NCBI RefSeq assembly: GCF_001613065.1
Contig: NZ_BDBQ01000046.1
Coordinates: forward strand, 19,110 to 83,109
Reading direction: 5' to 3'
DNA length: 64,000 bases
DNA from: Nocardia miyunensis NBRC 108239
GTDB lineage: Bacteria > Actinomycetota > Actinomycetes > Mycobacteriales > Mycobacteriaceae
This document shows, one piece after another, positions 41,122 to 51,584 of the stretch (the first letter of the stretch is position 1; each line of letters begins with the position of its first letter). The position numbers were made by a program, and so were the translations under genes. The notes below the pieces were generated by a model that saw only the letters and a list, made by a program, of their open reading frames with translations, was not told the DNA's origin and ran no database searches.

Positions 41122-41250
41122 CTTCAGCGTGCCGTCGAGTGCCCCGGCATTCGCGTTTCGGGCCGACGGGAAGGCATGGGGTGACTTTTGGGCGTACTCG
41201 GTGAGTTACCCGTGCTCGCGCGATATCAGTTGTCGCCTGAGATTTCCCGA
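41121..41250 (+). repeat. Dispersed convergent-gene repeat, copy 1
   Basis: Aligns along about 115 bp with 61293-61415. Shared blocks are ACTTCAGCGTG, CGGGCCGAC, TTTTGGGCGTA, GAGTTACCC and a terminal AT-N-GTTGT segment, in the same order and with nearly the same spacing. It starts on the last base of the dinG stop and fills the gap to the convergent DoxX gene. Confidence 0.75.
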
Positions 41251-41279
41251 GGATGGCGTGCGCGTTCGCCGATCTCGGA

Positions 41280-41801
41280 TTACTTCACCGCGAGTGTGAC
41301 AAAGGCTGCGACCACGCCCAATGCGACGGCCGCGGCGCCCCAGGCCAGCCCCTGACGGTGCCATGGGCGGTTGTGGTCCAGTGCGATGCGGCCCGGTCCG
41401 GCGAAGCCGAGGGCGGCCGCCGCGACGATCAGCAGCACCGCCGAGGACGAGGCGACCAAGCCGTGTGGCCAGGTGACGTGCACCGCGTTGATCATGGTGC
41501 CGATGACGACGGCCGCCGCGAGCGGGGTCAGCAGCCCGAGCACGAGCAGCGCGCCGCCGGCGAATTCGCACAGCCCGGCCAGCGTGCCGAACACCTTGCC
41601 CGGCTGGTATCCCATTTTCTCGAAACTCTCGGTTGTCCGCTGCCATCCGGTGCCGTTGAACCAGCCGAACAGCTTCTGGCTCCCGGTGACGAACAGCAGG
41701 CCGCCGCTGCCGGCCCGGAGCACGAGCAGGCCGATGTCGGTGCCCGCCGAATCGGCGGCGGATGTATGCAGCCCCCCTGACATGGTGGTGTGAGCGGTCA
41801 T
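41280..41801 (-). CDS. DoxX family membrane protein
   Basis: The 173-residue protein has four hydrophobic segments and DoxX family features: LLVLRAGSGGLLFVTGSQKLFGW, FEKMGYQPGKVFGTLAGLCEF and GGALLVLGLLTPLAAAVV. In mycobacteria a DoxX protein partners SodA and SseA in a membrane oxidoreductase complex; no such partner is adjacent here. ATG 41801 has AAGGA 8 nt upstream. The reading frame extends to 41849. Upstream neighbour is the purine permease gene, same strand. Confidence 0.83.
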   Translation of the reverse strand: MTAHTTMSGGLHTSAADSAGTDIGLLVLRAGSGGLLFVTGSQKLFGWFNGTGWQRTTESFEKMGYQPGKVFGTLAGLCEFAGGALLVLGLLTPLAAAVVIGTMINAVHVTWPHGLVASSSAVLLIVAAAALGFAGPGRIALDHNRPWHRQGLAWGAAAVALGVVAAFVTLAVK

Positions 41802-41911
41802 ATCGATGTCCTTGTGGTCTCGGTCCCCGATGGTCGGCGCGAGCAACATTGCGGACTGCGTCTGACGAGACTACGAGCCAGTCCGCCCCCGCGTTCACCG
41901 GAAGCCGAAAA

Positions 41912-43276
<1,365 letters not shown>

Positions 43277-43500
43277 CTGCTTCTCCACCTGAGCCGGACG
43301 GACGTGCCTGGCGAGCACGCTATATGCCATGTCACGGTTGCGCATCTCCGGTCCCGCGAACGAGCGGCAATCGACTGCGGCAGCGTCGACCCCGCCCAGC
43401 GAATACGTGGCTGGCGGACGATCACCGGACAGATGCCGATATTCAATGAAAGCAATCAGTGGGCAATTAAATGCATAATTCACCTCGAATATTCAAGTTA
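43277..43500. other. Divergent intergenic region
   Basis: About 220 bp between the purine permease and the promoter of the first AMP-ligase fusion gene, AT-richer near 43445-43500. It probably holds the permease promoter. No purine riboswitch core was recognised. Confidence 0.45.
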
Positions 43501-43529
43501 TTGACCGTTCCCCAGCTGGCCGTTACAAA
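43501..43529 (+). promoter_or_regulatory. Promoter of first SRPBCC-AMP ligase gene
   Basis: TTGACC-N17-TACAAA, followed by a 56-nt leader that closely matches the leader of the paralogue 2.3 kb downstream (CCGCCGAACCGAG, CGAACCGGCCA blocks). Confidence 0.65.
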
Positions 43530-43585
43530 TACGTTATCCGCCGAACCGAGCCTGTCGAACCGGCCACGTGAGAATTGCAAAGTGA

Positions 43586-45649
43586 GTGGTTACTGAAATC
43601 GTCGACGCGAGCGCCGACCTCGCGATCGCACCCGGGGTCCTGTGGGACCTGCTGACCGATCCGCGTAATTACGCCCGGGTCTTTCCCGGCATCGGCGCCT
43701 GCGATGTGCACGATATCGTCGACGGGCGCCCGGTGTGGCGCATGCGCATCGGCGGCGGCGACACCGAGATCCACATCCTCGATGTCCGGGTGATCGCCGA
43801 TCGCGCGGCGGGCACCCTGGAACTGCAGTGCACCGAGCGCCGCAGTTTCGCCGCGGTCACCCTGTCCGGCAGCGCCGATCGCACCCGCGCCACCATCACC
43901 TGCGTCGCACCCGACCGGGTGCATCCGCTCATGCCCAGTCTACCCAATGCCGCTGCGGCGGAATGGATCTCGTTCGGCCTGCACCGACTGGTCGATCTCG
44001 TGCGCGGCGCGCCGACCTCGATGGTGCTCAACGGTGAGGACTCCACGGTGCGCACCCAGGCCGGGGTCGCCATGCAGATCCTGTCCACCGGCGTGATGCG
44101 CAGCATCCGGCCCGACCGGATGTTCAAGCAGATCAACGGCCTGGCCACCTACGGGTTCACCCTCGCGGGCGGATACGCGGCCATGGCGGGACACACCCCG
44201 AAGCGCGTCGCCGTGGTGGACGATCGCGGCGCGAGCACCTTCGGCGAAATCCACTCCCGCACTCAGCGACTCGCGGCCGCACTGGCCGAACAGGGCATCG
44301 GCGCGGGCGACGTCGTCGGCCTGCTCGCGCGCAGCCACCTCGAGATGATCGAAATCGTCACGGCCATAGCGAAACTCGGCGCGGACCTGATCTTCCTGAC
44401 CACCTGGCTGCCCGCGCAGCGGATCGCCTCGCTGGCCGAAAACCACCGGATGGCAGCGATATTCGCCGATCCGGAATTCGAACCGCTGGTGGCCTACGTC
44501 CCGCCGAACGTGATGCGCTTCGGCACGTTCAGCGATCCGGCCCGCCCCGAGCGGCTCGGTGTGGAGGAGCTGATCGCCGTGGGCCGAGGCGATGTCGGCA
44601 AACCGGAGCATCCGGGTCGGCAGATTCTGCTGACGGCGGGCACCAGCGGCCCGGCGAAGGTGGCGGTCCGCCCGCAGCCGCGCGGCTTCTCCTCGATCGC
44701 GGCGCTGCTGTCGCGCCTGCCGTTCGTGATGAACGACACCATGCTGATCGCGGCGTCGCTGTCGCATTCCTGGGGGCTGGCGGCCATGCACATCAGCCTC
44801 CCGCTGCGGGCCCAGGTGGTGCTGCTGGATCGCTTCGACGCCGTGGAGTGCCTGCGCCTGATCGCCGAACATCGGGTGCGCACACTGATCGTCGTCCCGA
44901 TCATGGTGGAGCGGATCCTCGACGTGCCCGCCGCGATCCGAGCGCGTTACGACCTGTCCAGTCTGGAGGTGGTGACCTGCGGCGGCGCACCGCTGTCGGC
45001 GGCGACGGTGCTGCGGTTCACCGAGATCTTCGGCGAGATCCTCTACACCATCTACGGATCGACCGAGGTGTCCCTGGGCGCGATCGCCGAACCGGCCGAT
45101 CTCCGGGTTTCGCCCACCACCGCCGGGAGCCCGCCGCTCGGCGCGAAATTCGCTGTGCTGGACAACGATTCGCACCTGCTGCCGGTCGGCGCGATCGGCC
45201 GGATCTTCGTCGGTCACCATCTGCTGACCGAGGGCTATCTCGACGCGCCGCAGCCGCAGGAGGTCGACGGCATGATCGACACCGGCGATCTGGGGTACGT
45301 GGACGCGCTAGGACGGCTGTTCGTCGTCGCCCGCGCCGAGGAGTTGATCGTCTGCGCCGGCGAGCACGTCTACCCGCGTCCGGTGGAGGAGGCTCTGGCA
45401 CAGCTGCCGCAGGTCAGCGAGAGCGCGGTGGTGGGCGGACCGGATCGCGAATCGGGTCAGCGCCTTTCGGCCTTCATCGTCGTCCGGCCGGGCTACGTCG
45501 TGGACGCCGACGCCATCCGCGATTACATCCGGGTGCGGCTGGGACGCGCCTGGGTGCCGCGCGACATCATGTTCATCGACGCGCTCCCCCGCAACGCCAG
45601 CGGCAACGTCCTCAAACGCGTACTGACCCAACAGCCCGTCCGACGATGA
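43586..45649 (+). CDS. SRPBCC-AMP-dependent ligase fusion, likely pseudoenzyme
   Basis: The 687-residue protein has an N-terminal SRPBCC/polyketide-cyclase-like domain (about residues 1-145, VTEIVDASADLAIAPGVLWD, then PGIGACDVHD). An ANL-superfamily acyl-CoA ligase domain follows from about residue 200. ANL motifs are degenerate: the P-loop is LLTAGTSGPAKVAV, A4 is SHSWGL, the hinge region is VARAEELIVCAGE, and the A10 lysine is Asn674 (PRNASGNVLKR). The adjacent paralogue keeps Lys674. Adenylation is therefore probably impaired. GTG 43586 starts both paralogues alike. A binding or regulatory role is possible. Confidence 0.82.
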   Translation: MVTEIVDASADLAIAPGVLWDLLTDPRNYARVFPGIGACDVHDIVDGRPVWRMRIGGGDTEIHILDVRVIADRAAGTLELQCTERRSFAAVTLSGSADRTRATITCVAPDRVHPLMPSLPNAAAAEWISFGLHRLVDLVRGAPTSMVLNGEDSTVRTQAGVAMQILSTGVMRSIRPDRMFKQINGLATYGFTLAGGYAAMAGHTPKRVAVVDDRGASTFGEIHSRTQRLAAALAEQGIGAGDVVGLLARSHLEMIEIVTAIAKLGADLIFLTTWLPAQRIASLAENHRMAAIFADPEFEPLVAYVPPNVMRFGTFSDPARPERLGVEELIAVGRGDVGKPEHPGRQILLTAGTSGPAKVAVRPQPRGFSSIAALLSRLPFVMNDTMLIAASLSHSWGLAAMHISLPLRAQVVLLDRFDAVECLRLIAEHRVRTLIVVPIMVERILDVPAAIRARYDLSSLEVVTCGGAPLSAATVLRFTEIFGEILYTIYGSTEVSLGAIAEPADLRVSPTTAGSPPLGAKFAVLDNDSHLLPVGAIGRIFVGHHLLTEGYLDAPQPQEVDGMIDTGDLGYVDALGRLFVVARAEELIVCAGEHVYPRPVEEALAQLPQVSESAVVGGPDRESGQRLSAFIVVRPGYVVDADAIRDYIRVRLGRAWVPRDIMFIDALPRNASGNVLKRVLTQQPVRR

Positions 45650-45803
45650 CGACGCCCGGGGCGATCGATCGGCTTTCCGACGCCCCGGCACACGTGGTGA
45701 GCTAACAATTGACAACCGCACCCACCGAGGGTTATCTGTAACCAGTGAATACATGCAACTTGCCCGCAATTTGATGCATGATCAACCTAATATTTGTTTC
45801 TTC

Positions 45804-45832
45804 TTGACCACTCAGGTCCGGCCCGTTAAAAA
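45804..45832 (+). promoter_or_regulatory. Promoter of second SRPBCC-AMP ligase gene
   Basis: TTGACC-N17-TAAAAA, duplicated with the gene: same -35, same spacing and a matching leader as at 43501. Confidence 0.65.
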
Positions 45833-45886
45833 TGCGTTAGCCGCCGAACCGAGTGGCCGAACCGGCCAAGCCAGAAGTGCAAGCGT

Positions 45887-47947
45887 GTGGTTACCGAAAT
45901 CATCGATGCGAGTGCCGATCTCGCGATCTCACCCCGGGTGCTGTGGAAGCTGCTCGCGGACCCGGAGACCTACCCCCGGCTGTTCCCGGGCATCGGCGCG
46001 TGCGATCCGGTCGAGACCCTCGACGGACCGCCGAGCTGGCGTATGCGGGTGGGCGGTGTCGATACCGAGATCCGCGTTCTGGACGTCCGGCTGGTCCTGA
46101 ACCGCGAGGCGCACACCGTCGAACTACAGTGCCCGGCACAGGGCAGTTTCGCCGCGATCCGGCTGCGCGGCGGGCCGGACGGCACGCACGTCGTGATCAC
46201 CTGCTTCGCGCCCGGCCGGGTGCATCCGCTGGTGCCCGCGCTGTCGAATTCGGCTGTCGTCGAGTGGATCACGGCCGGACTGGGCCGCATGGTCGACCTC
46301 GCCGACCGCGCCCCGACCTCGATCCTGGTCAACGGCGAGGACTCGTCGATACGCCTGCAGGCCGGGGTCGCCCGGCAGATCGTGACCACGGGCGTGGTGC
46401 GCACCATGCGCCCGGACCGGATGATCAAACAGCTCAGCGGCCTGGCCGCCTGGGGTTTCACCCTGGCCGGAGGCTACGCGGCCGCGGCCGCGCACTCCCC
46501 GCGCCGCACCGCGATCATCGACGACCGGGGTGATCGCACGTTCCGCGAGGTCCACACCCGCAGTCACGCACTCGCGAGCGCACTGGGCGAACGCGGCCTG
46601 GTCGCCGGAGACGCCGTCGGCGTACTGTCCCGCAATCACGCCGAGATGGTCGAGATCATGGCCGCGGCAAGTAAACTCGGTGTCGACGCGGTGCTGTTCA
46701 ATCTCGGGCTGCCGTCCGGGCGAATCGCCCAGATCGCCGAAAGCCACCGGCTGGCAGCACTGTTCACCGATCCTGATCTGGAGGATCTGCTCGAGTATCT
46801 CCCCCCTGATCTGCCCCTCTACAACACCGTGGACGACGGGATGCTGCCCAGCCGCATCACGGTCGAGGATCTGATCACCTCGGGCACAGGCAATTTCGTC
46901 AAGCCGGACAGGCACGGGCAGCTGGTCGTGCTCACCTCGGGCACCAGCGGCATGTCGAAAGGCGCTGTGCGACCGCATCCCAAGGGATTCGGCACCGTGG
47001 CGGCGGTGCTGTCACGCATACCGCTGCGGATGAACGAGACGATGCTGATCCCCGCGCCGCTGTTCCATACCTGGGGTCTGGCGGCCCTGCAGATCAGCAC
47101 GCCACTGCGGGCGACGGTGATCCTGCCGGAGCATTTCGACGCCCAGGACTGCCTGCGCATGATCGCCGAATTCCGGGTCACCACACTGATCGTCGTGCCG
47201 GTCATGGTGCATCGCATCCTGGATCTACCCGCCTCGGTGCGAGCGCATTACGACACCTCCAGCCTGCGCGTGGTGGCCAGCTGCGGCGCGCCGCTGCCCG
47301 GGGCCGCGGTGCTGCGATTCATGGACGCCTTCGGCGACATCCTCTACAACTTCTACGGATCCACCGAGGTGTCCTGGGCGAGCATCGCCGACCCGGCCGA
47401 TCTGCGCATCGCGCCGACCACCGCCGGACGTCCGCCGCTCGGCACGAAAATCGCTGTGCTGGACGATGATCTGCGGCCCGTCCCGATCGGCGCGACCGGC
47501 CGCATCTTCATCGGCAACCACATGCTGTTCGACGGCTACACCGATGCCGATCCGCCCTCGGAAGCCGACGGCATGCTCGACACCGGCGATGTCGGCTATC
47601 TGGACGCCTCGGGGCGGCTGTTCGTGGCCGGGCGCGACGACGAGATGATCATCTCCGGCGGCGAGAACGTCTTCCCCCGGCCGGTGGAGGAGGTGCTGTC
47701 GCATCTACCGCAGGTCAGCGAGGTCGCGGTGATCGGCGTCCCGGACCGCGAATTCGGCCAGCGCCTGGCCGCTTTCATAGTCACCCGCGACGGCTTCGCG
47801 CTGGACCCCGACATGATCCGCACCTACATCCGACGACGCCTGGGCCGCTTCTCGGTCCCCCGCGACGTCGTCTTCCTCGACGCCCTCCCCCGCAACGCGA
47901 CCGGCAAGATCCTCAAACGCACCCTCACCCAACCGATGCGTCGCTGA
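45887..47947 (+). CDS. SRPBCC-AMP-dependent acyl-CoA ligase fusion
   Basis: The 686-residue paralogue of the preceding gene has an SRPBCC domain at residues 1-145 and an ANL ligase domain with intact motifs: VLTSGTSGMSKGAVR (P-loop), FHTWGL (A4), YNFYGSTEVSW (A5), DTGDVGYLDASGRLFVAGRDDE (A7/A8 in two parts) and PRNATGKILKR with Lys674. It should activate a carboxylic acid, probably a fatty acid, with ATP and CoA. The SRPBCC part could bind the hydrophobic substrate. The gene and its promoter are a tandem duplicate. The exact substrate is unknown. Confidence 0.85.
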   Translation: MVTEIIDASADLAISPRVLWKLLADPETYPRLFPGIGACDPVETLDGPPSWRMRVGGVDTEIRVLDVRLVLNREAHTVELQCPAQGSFAAIRLRGGPDGTHVVITCFAPGRVHPLVPALSNSAVVEWITAGLGRMVDLADRAPTSILVNGEDSSIRLQAGVARQIVTTGVVRTMRPDRMIKQLSGLAAWGFTLAGGYAAAAAHSPRRTAIIDDRGDRTFREVHTRSHALASALGERGLVAGDAVGVLSRNHAEMVEIMAAASKLGVDAVLFNLGLPSGRIAQIAESHRLAALFTDPDLEDLLEYLPPDLPLYNTVDDGMLPSRITVEDLITSGTGNFVKPDRHGQLVVLTSGTSGMSKGAVRPHPKGFGTVAAVLSRIPLRMNETMLIPAPLFHTWGLAALQISTPLRATVILPEHFDAQDCLRMIAEFRVTTLIVVPVMVHRILDLPASVRAHYDTSSLRVVASCGAPLPGAAVLRFMDAFGDILYNFYGSTEVSWASIADPADLRIAPTTAGRPPLGTKIAVLDDDLRPVPIGATGRIFIGNHMLFDGYTDADPPSEADGMLDTGDVGYLDASGRLFVAGRDDEMIISGGENVFPRPVEEVLSHLPQVSEVAVIGVPDREFGQRLAAFIVTRDGFALDPDMIRTYIRRRLGRFSVPRDVVFLDALPRNATGKILKRTLTQPMRR

Positions 47948-47959
47948 CCGAGCCCGAGC

Positions 47960-50530
47960 CTACGGACTGGGCGAGACGACCAGAGCGAGCTCGGCCGGGC
48001 CGGACAGCAGCCGGTGACGCGGCAGCACTCGCACGGTGAAGCCAACCGCGCCCGAGAGCGGGACCGGTGTTTCGACCGTGAAAAGCTCTGCCCCGGAATC
48101 ACTTCCGATATGCGTCATCTCGACGGTGGTGACCTCGGAAAGATCGTCGTCCGGCCCGACGCGGCCCAGCACCGCCTGCACGTCCACATCGGCCGGGCTC
48201 AGGCCCGCGAGATCGATGCGGGCGCGCAGGGACAGTTCGTTGCCGATGACCGGGATGTCGGCCAGACCCGAGCTGTCCACCTGCAGCACCTTCACCTGCG
48301 GCCAGGCCGATTCGACCCGGCGGCGATATCCGGCCAGTTCCCGGGCTCCGGCGAAATCGTCCTGTGTCACAGCGGCATACGAGGCGGCGGCCGGGGCGTA
48401 GTAGTCGACCGCGTAGTCGCGAACCATGCGGGAGGCCAGCACCTTCGGCCCGAGGGTCTGCAGGGTGTGCCGGACCATCTCCATCCAGCGCACCGGCACC
48501 CCGTGGTGGTCACGCTCGTAGAAGCGCGGCAGCACAGCGCGTTCCATCGTCTCGTACAGCGCCGCGGCCTCCAGATCGTCGCGGCGGTGATCGTCGCGCA
48601 CGCCGTCCGCGGTGGGGATGGCCCAGCCGTTCTCCCCGTCGTACATCTCGTCCCACCAGCCGTCCCGGATGGACAGGTTGAGCCCGCCGTTGAGCGCCGC
48701 CTTCATCCCGGACGTGCCGCACGCCTCGAGCGGGCGCAGCGGATTGTTCAGCCACACATCGCATCCCCAGTACAGGTACCGGGCCATGGACATGTCGTAG
48801 TCGGGCAGGAAGACGATGCGATGCCGCACACCGATATCGTCGGCGAAGCGCACCACCTGCTGGATCAGCCCCTTACCGCCGTCGTCGGCCGGATGGCTCT
48901 TACCGGCGACCACCAGCTGCACCGGGCGATCCGGATCGGTCAGCAGCCCGCGCAGCCGTTCCGGGTCACGCAACATCAGGGTCAGCCGCTTGTAGGTCGG
49001 CACCCGGCGGGCGAACCCGACGGTCAGTACCTTCGGATCGAAAACCTCGTCCACCCAGCCCAATTCGGCCGGAGCCGCGCCGCGCTCGAGCCACGAGGCC
49101 CGCACCCGGCGGCGCACCTCGGCAACGAGGATGCCGCGCAACGTGTTCCGCGTCGACCACAGCTCGCGCAGATCGACGTCATGCAACCGTTCCCAGCCGC
49201 GCGACTCCTCGACCAGCTCGGGACCGACGAATTCCCTTGCCTTGTCGATCCATTCGCGGGCCGCCCAGGTCGGGGCGTGCACGCCGTTGGTCACCGAGCC
49301 GATCGGCACCTCGGCCGGATCGAATCCGGGCCACAGCGGCGCGAACATGTTCCGGCTGACCTCACCGTGCAGCCGCGAAACACCGTTGGCGCGCTGAGCC
49401 AGGCGCAACCCGAGATGGGCCATGTTGAACACCGACGGATCGGCCTCCCGCCCCAGCGCCACGATGCGATCCACCGAAACCCCGGGCAGCAAAGGAGATT
49501 CACGTTCGCCGTGCTCCCCGCCGAAATACCGCCGCACCAGCGCACCGGCGAACCGGTCGATCCCCGCGGGCACCGGAGTGTGCGTGGTGAACACCGTTCC
49601 GGCCCGCACCGCGGTCAGTGCCTCATCGAAATCCAAACCGTCGGACATGAATTCGCGAATCCGCTCGATGCCCAGGAATCCGGCGTGTCCCTCGTTCATG
49701 TGGAAGACGTCCGGTTCCAGCAGCCCGTGCGCACGGGTGAACGCCCGCACCGCACGCACCCCGCCGATCCCGGAAAGGATCTCCTGTTTGATCCGGTGGT
49801 CCTGATCGCCGCCGTACAGCCGGTCGGTGACCGCCCGCAGTTCGGGATCGTTGTCCGCGATGTCGGAATCCAACAGCAGCAGCGGAATCCGCCCCACCTG
49901 CGCGATCCACACCCGCGCCCGCAGCACCCGTCCCTCGGGCATCGGCACGTGCACCAGCACCGCGGAACCATCGCGACCGGACAGCAGCCGCAGCGGCAAC
50001 CCCTGCGGATCCAGATCCGGATAATGCTCGCGCTGCCAGCCGTCGGCGGTCAGCGATTGCCGGAAATAGCCTGAGCGGTACAGCAATCCGACGCCGATCA
50101 GCGGAAGTCCCAGATCCGAGGCCGCTTTCAGATGGTCCCCGGCCAGGATCCCCAGTCCGCCGGAATAGTTCGGCAGCACCTCGGTGACGCCGAACTCCAT
50201 CGAGAAGTACGCGATGCAGCGCGGGCCCTGATCCTGTTTGCCGAACCAGCGCGGCCGGGTCAGATAGTCCTGCAGATCGGCCGCGGCGGCGTCGACCGTG
50301 CGCACGTACGTCTCGTCGGCGGCCAGTTCGTCCAGCCGCTCGGCCGGGACCTCCCCCAGCATCCGCACCGGATCGCGCCCGAGCTCCACCCACAGCCGCG
50401 GATCCAGTTCGGCGAACACGTCCTGAGTCGGGGCATGCCAGGACCAGCGCAGGTTCGTGGCGAGGTCGCCGAGCGCGGACAGCCGCTCGGGCAGATGGGC
50501 ACGGACGGTGAAACGACGCAATGCCTTCAT
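47960..50530 (-). CDS. glgP: Alpha-glucan (maltodextrin/glycogen) phosphorylase
   Basis: The 856-residue GT35 phosphorylase releases glucose-1-phosphate from alpha-1,4-glucan. It shows MKALRRFTVRAHLPERL at the start, FSMEFGVTEVLPNYSGGLGILAGDHLK, the PLP-site lysine K610 in ACGTSGMKAALNGGLNLS and the domain end common to the short actinobacterial type. ATG 50530 has TAGGTT 7 nt upstream, so leaderless; an in-frame codon at 50569 is unlikely. Matches Rv1328 in gene order, beside glgE and glgB. Confidence 0.94.
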   Translation of the reverse strand: MKALRRFTVRAHLPERLSALGDLATNLRWSWHAPTQDVFAELDPRLWVELGRDPVRMLGEVPAERLDELAADETYVRTVDAAAADLQDYLTRPRWFGKQDQGPRCIAYFSMEFGVTEVLPNYSGGLGILAGDHLKAASDLGLPLIGVGLLYRSGYFRQSLTADGWQREHYPDLDPQGLPLRLLSGRDGSAVLVHVPMPEGRVLRARVWIAQVGRIPLLLLDSDIADNDPELRAVTDRLYGGDQDHRIKQEILSGIGGVRAVRAFTRAHGLLEPDVFHMNEGHAGFLGIERIREFMSDGLDFDEALTAVRAGTVFTTHTPVPAGIDRFAGALVRRYFGGEHGERESPLLPGVSVDRIVALGREADPSVFNMAHLGLRLAQRANGVSRLHGEVSRNMFAPLWPGFDPAEVPIGSVTNGVHAPTWAAREWIDKAREFVGPELVEESRGWERLHDVDLRELWSTRNTLRGILVAEVRRRVRASWLERGAAPAELGWVDEVFDPKVLTVGFARRVPTYKRLTLMLRDPERLRGLLTDPDRPVQLVVAGKSHPADDGGKGLIQQVVRFADDIGVRHRIVFLPDYDMSMARYLYWGCDVWLNNPLRPLEACGTSGMKAALNGGLNLSIRDGWWDEMYDGENGWAIPTADGVRDDHRRDDLEAAALYETMERAVLPRFYERDHHGVPVRWMEMVRHTLQTLGPKVLASRMVRDYAVDYYAPAAASYAAVTQDDFAGARELAGYRRRVESAWPQVKVLQVDSSGLADIPVIGNELSLRARIDLAGLSPADVDVQAVLGRVGPDDDLSEVTTVEMTHIGSDSGAELFTVETPVPLSGAVGFTVRVLPRHRLLSGPAELALVVSPSP

Positions 50531-50537
50531 TGGGTAG

Positions 50538-50543
50538 AACCTA
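50538..50543 (-). promoter_or_regulatory. -10 hexamer, leaderless glgP
   Basis: TAGGTT is 7 nt before ATG 50530. Confidence 0.5.
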
Positions 50544-50661
50544 CACGGCCGGGACCTCGCACGCGGCACCGAACAGCGCCGCCGCGAGGCTCTGACCTGT
50601 ACTCATCGCATCCCGGACCGCCGCATCCGTCCTGCGCGGCGGCCCCGGGACCCGGCGGAGA

Positions 50662-51426
50662 CTACTTCGAACCCAGCGTGCGATCGAGCAACGCGAGCAG
50701 GTCGCGGTAGTGACGCTCGGCCGCCTCGGCGTTGTACGCCTCGGTGTCGGCCTGGGTGTAACCGTGGATCGCGCCCTCGTATACCTCGCTGGTGTGGGTG
50801 ATGCCCGCCGCGTCCAGCGCCTTGCCGAGCGTCTCGATCTGCTCGGGGGTCGCGCCCTGGTCGTTGTCGGCGTATCCGAAGAACAGCTCCGCGGTGATCG
50901 GCTCGACCAGCAGATGAACGCTGTCGGGGCCGTCGGACACCAGGTTACCGGTGTGGAAGCAGCCGCCGGCCGCGATCCGCTCGGGATGCGCGGCAGCGGT
51001 GAACAGCACCAGCCGCCCGCCCATGCAGTATCCGGTCAGACCGACCGGACCATCGCTGACCAGCTCCGATGCCGCCAGCCAGTCCAGGTACGCAGCCGAA
51101 TCGGACTTCATGGCCTCGGGCGTGAGCGCCATCATCAGCGGCCGGATCTTCTCGAAGATCTCCGGCCGCGACTTCAGATCGATCGGATCCGGCAGATCGA
51201 ACAGCGGTGCGCGGCCGGCCCGATAGAACGCGTTCGGGGTCAGAACCGTATAACCGTGGGAGGCGATGCGATCGGCCACCGAGCGCAGCGCGGGCCGCAG
51301 GCCGAAGGCATCCTGGTAGACGATCACCCCGGGATGCGCGGCGCCGTCGTCGGGATGGACCAGATAGGCATCGGCAACGCCGTCGGGAGTCTGAATATCT
51401 ACCGATGTGCCGTGCACTGCGGTCAT
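50662..51426 (-). CDS. Dienelactone hydrolase family protein
   Basis: The 254-residue alpha/beta hydrolase has the DLH-type cysteine nucleophile C134 in GLTGYCMGGRLVL, acid in FGYADNDQGAT and His in YEGAIHGYTQAD. These replace the usual Ser of esterases and define the family. AGGAGG lies about 8 nt before ATG 51426. It is divergent from glgE, upstream of glgP on the same strand, but not an obvious glycogen enzyme. The in vivo substrate is unknown. Confidence 0.87.
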   Translation of the reverse strand: MTAVHGTSVDIQTPDGVADAYLVHPDDGAAHPGVIVYQDAFGLRPALRSVADRIASHGYTVLTPNAFYRAGRAPLFDLPDPIDLKSRPEIFEKIRPLMMALTPEAMKSDSAAYLDWLAASELVSDGPVGLTGYCMGGRLVLFTAAAHPERIAAGGCFHTGNLVSDGPDSVHLLVEPITAELFFGYADNDQGATPEQIETLGKALDAAGITHTSEVYEGAIHGYTQADTEAYNAEAAERHYRDLLALLDRTLGSK

Positions 51427-51571
51427 GGTGGGTCCTCCTGTGTATTCGCCGTCGTCCTACCCGCCATAAAAGAGGCGAGCGTTCCGCTTCGGTCCTACCG
51501 TCCCATACCGATTCCCGCCACCCGGCAGCCACCCGTCTCCGTCATCGGCGCGAACATGTCCGGATTACCGG

Positions 51572-51577
51572 TACGGT
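51572..51577 (+). promoter_or_regulatory. -10 hexamer, leaderless glgE
   Basis: TACGGT is 7 nt before GTG 51585. Confidence 0.5.
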
Positions 51578-51584
51578 TGACGCC

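Noticed and set aside
43277..43500. Possible purine riboswitch upstream of the purine permease
   Set aside because: No conserved three-way junction loops could be identified in this leader, so no call was made.
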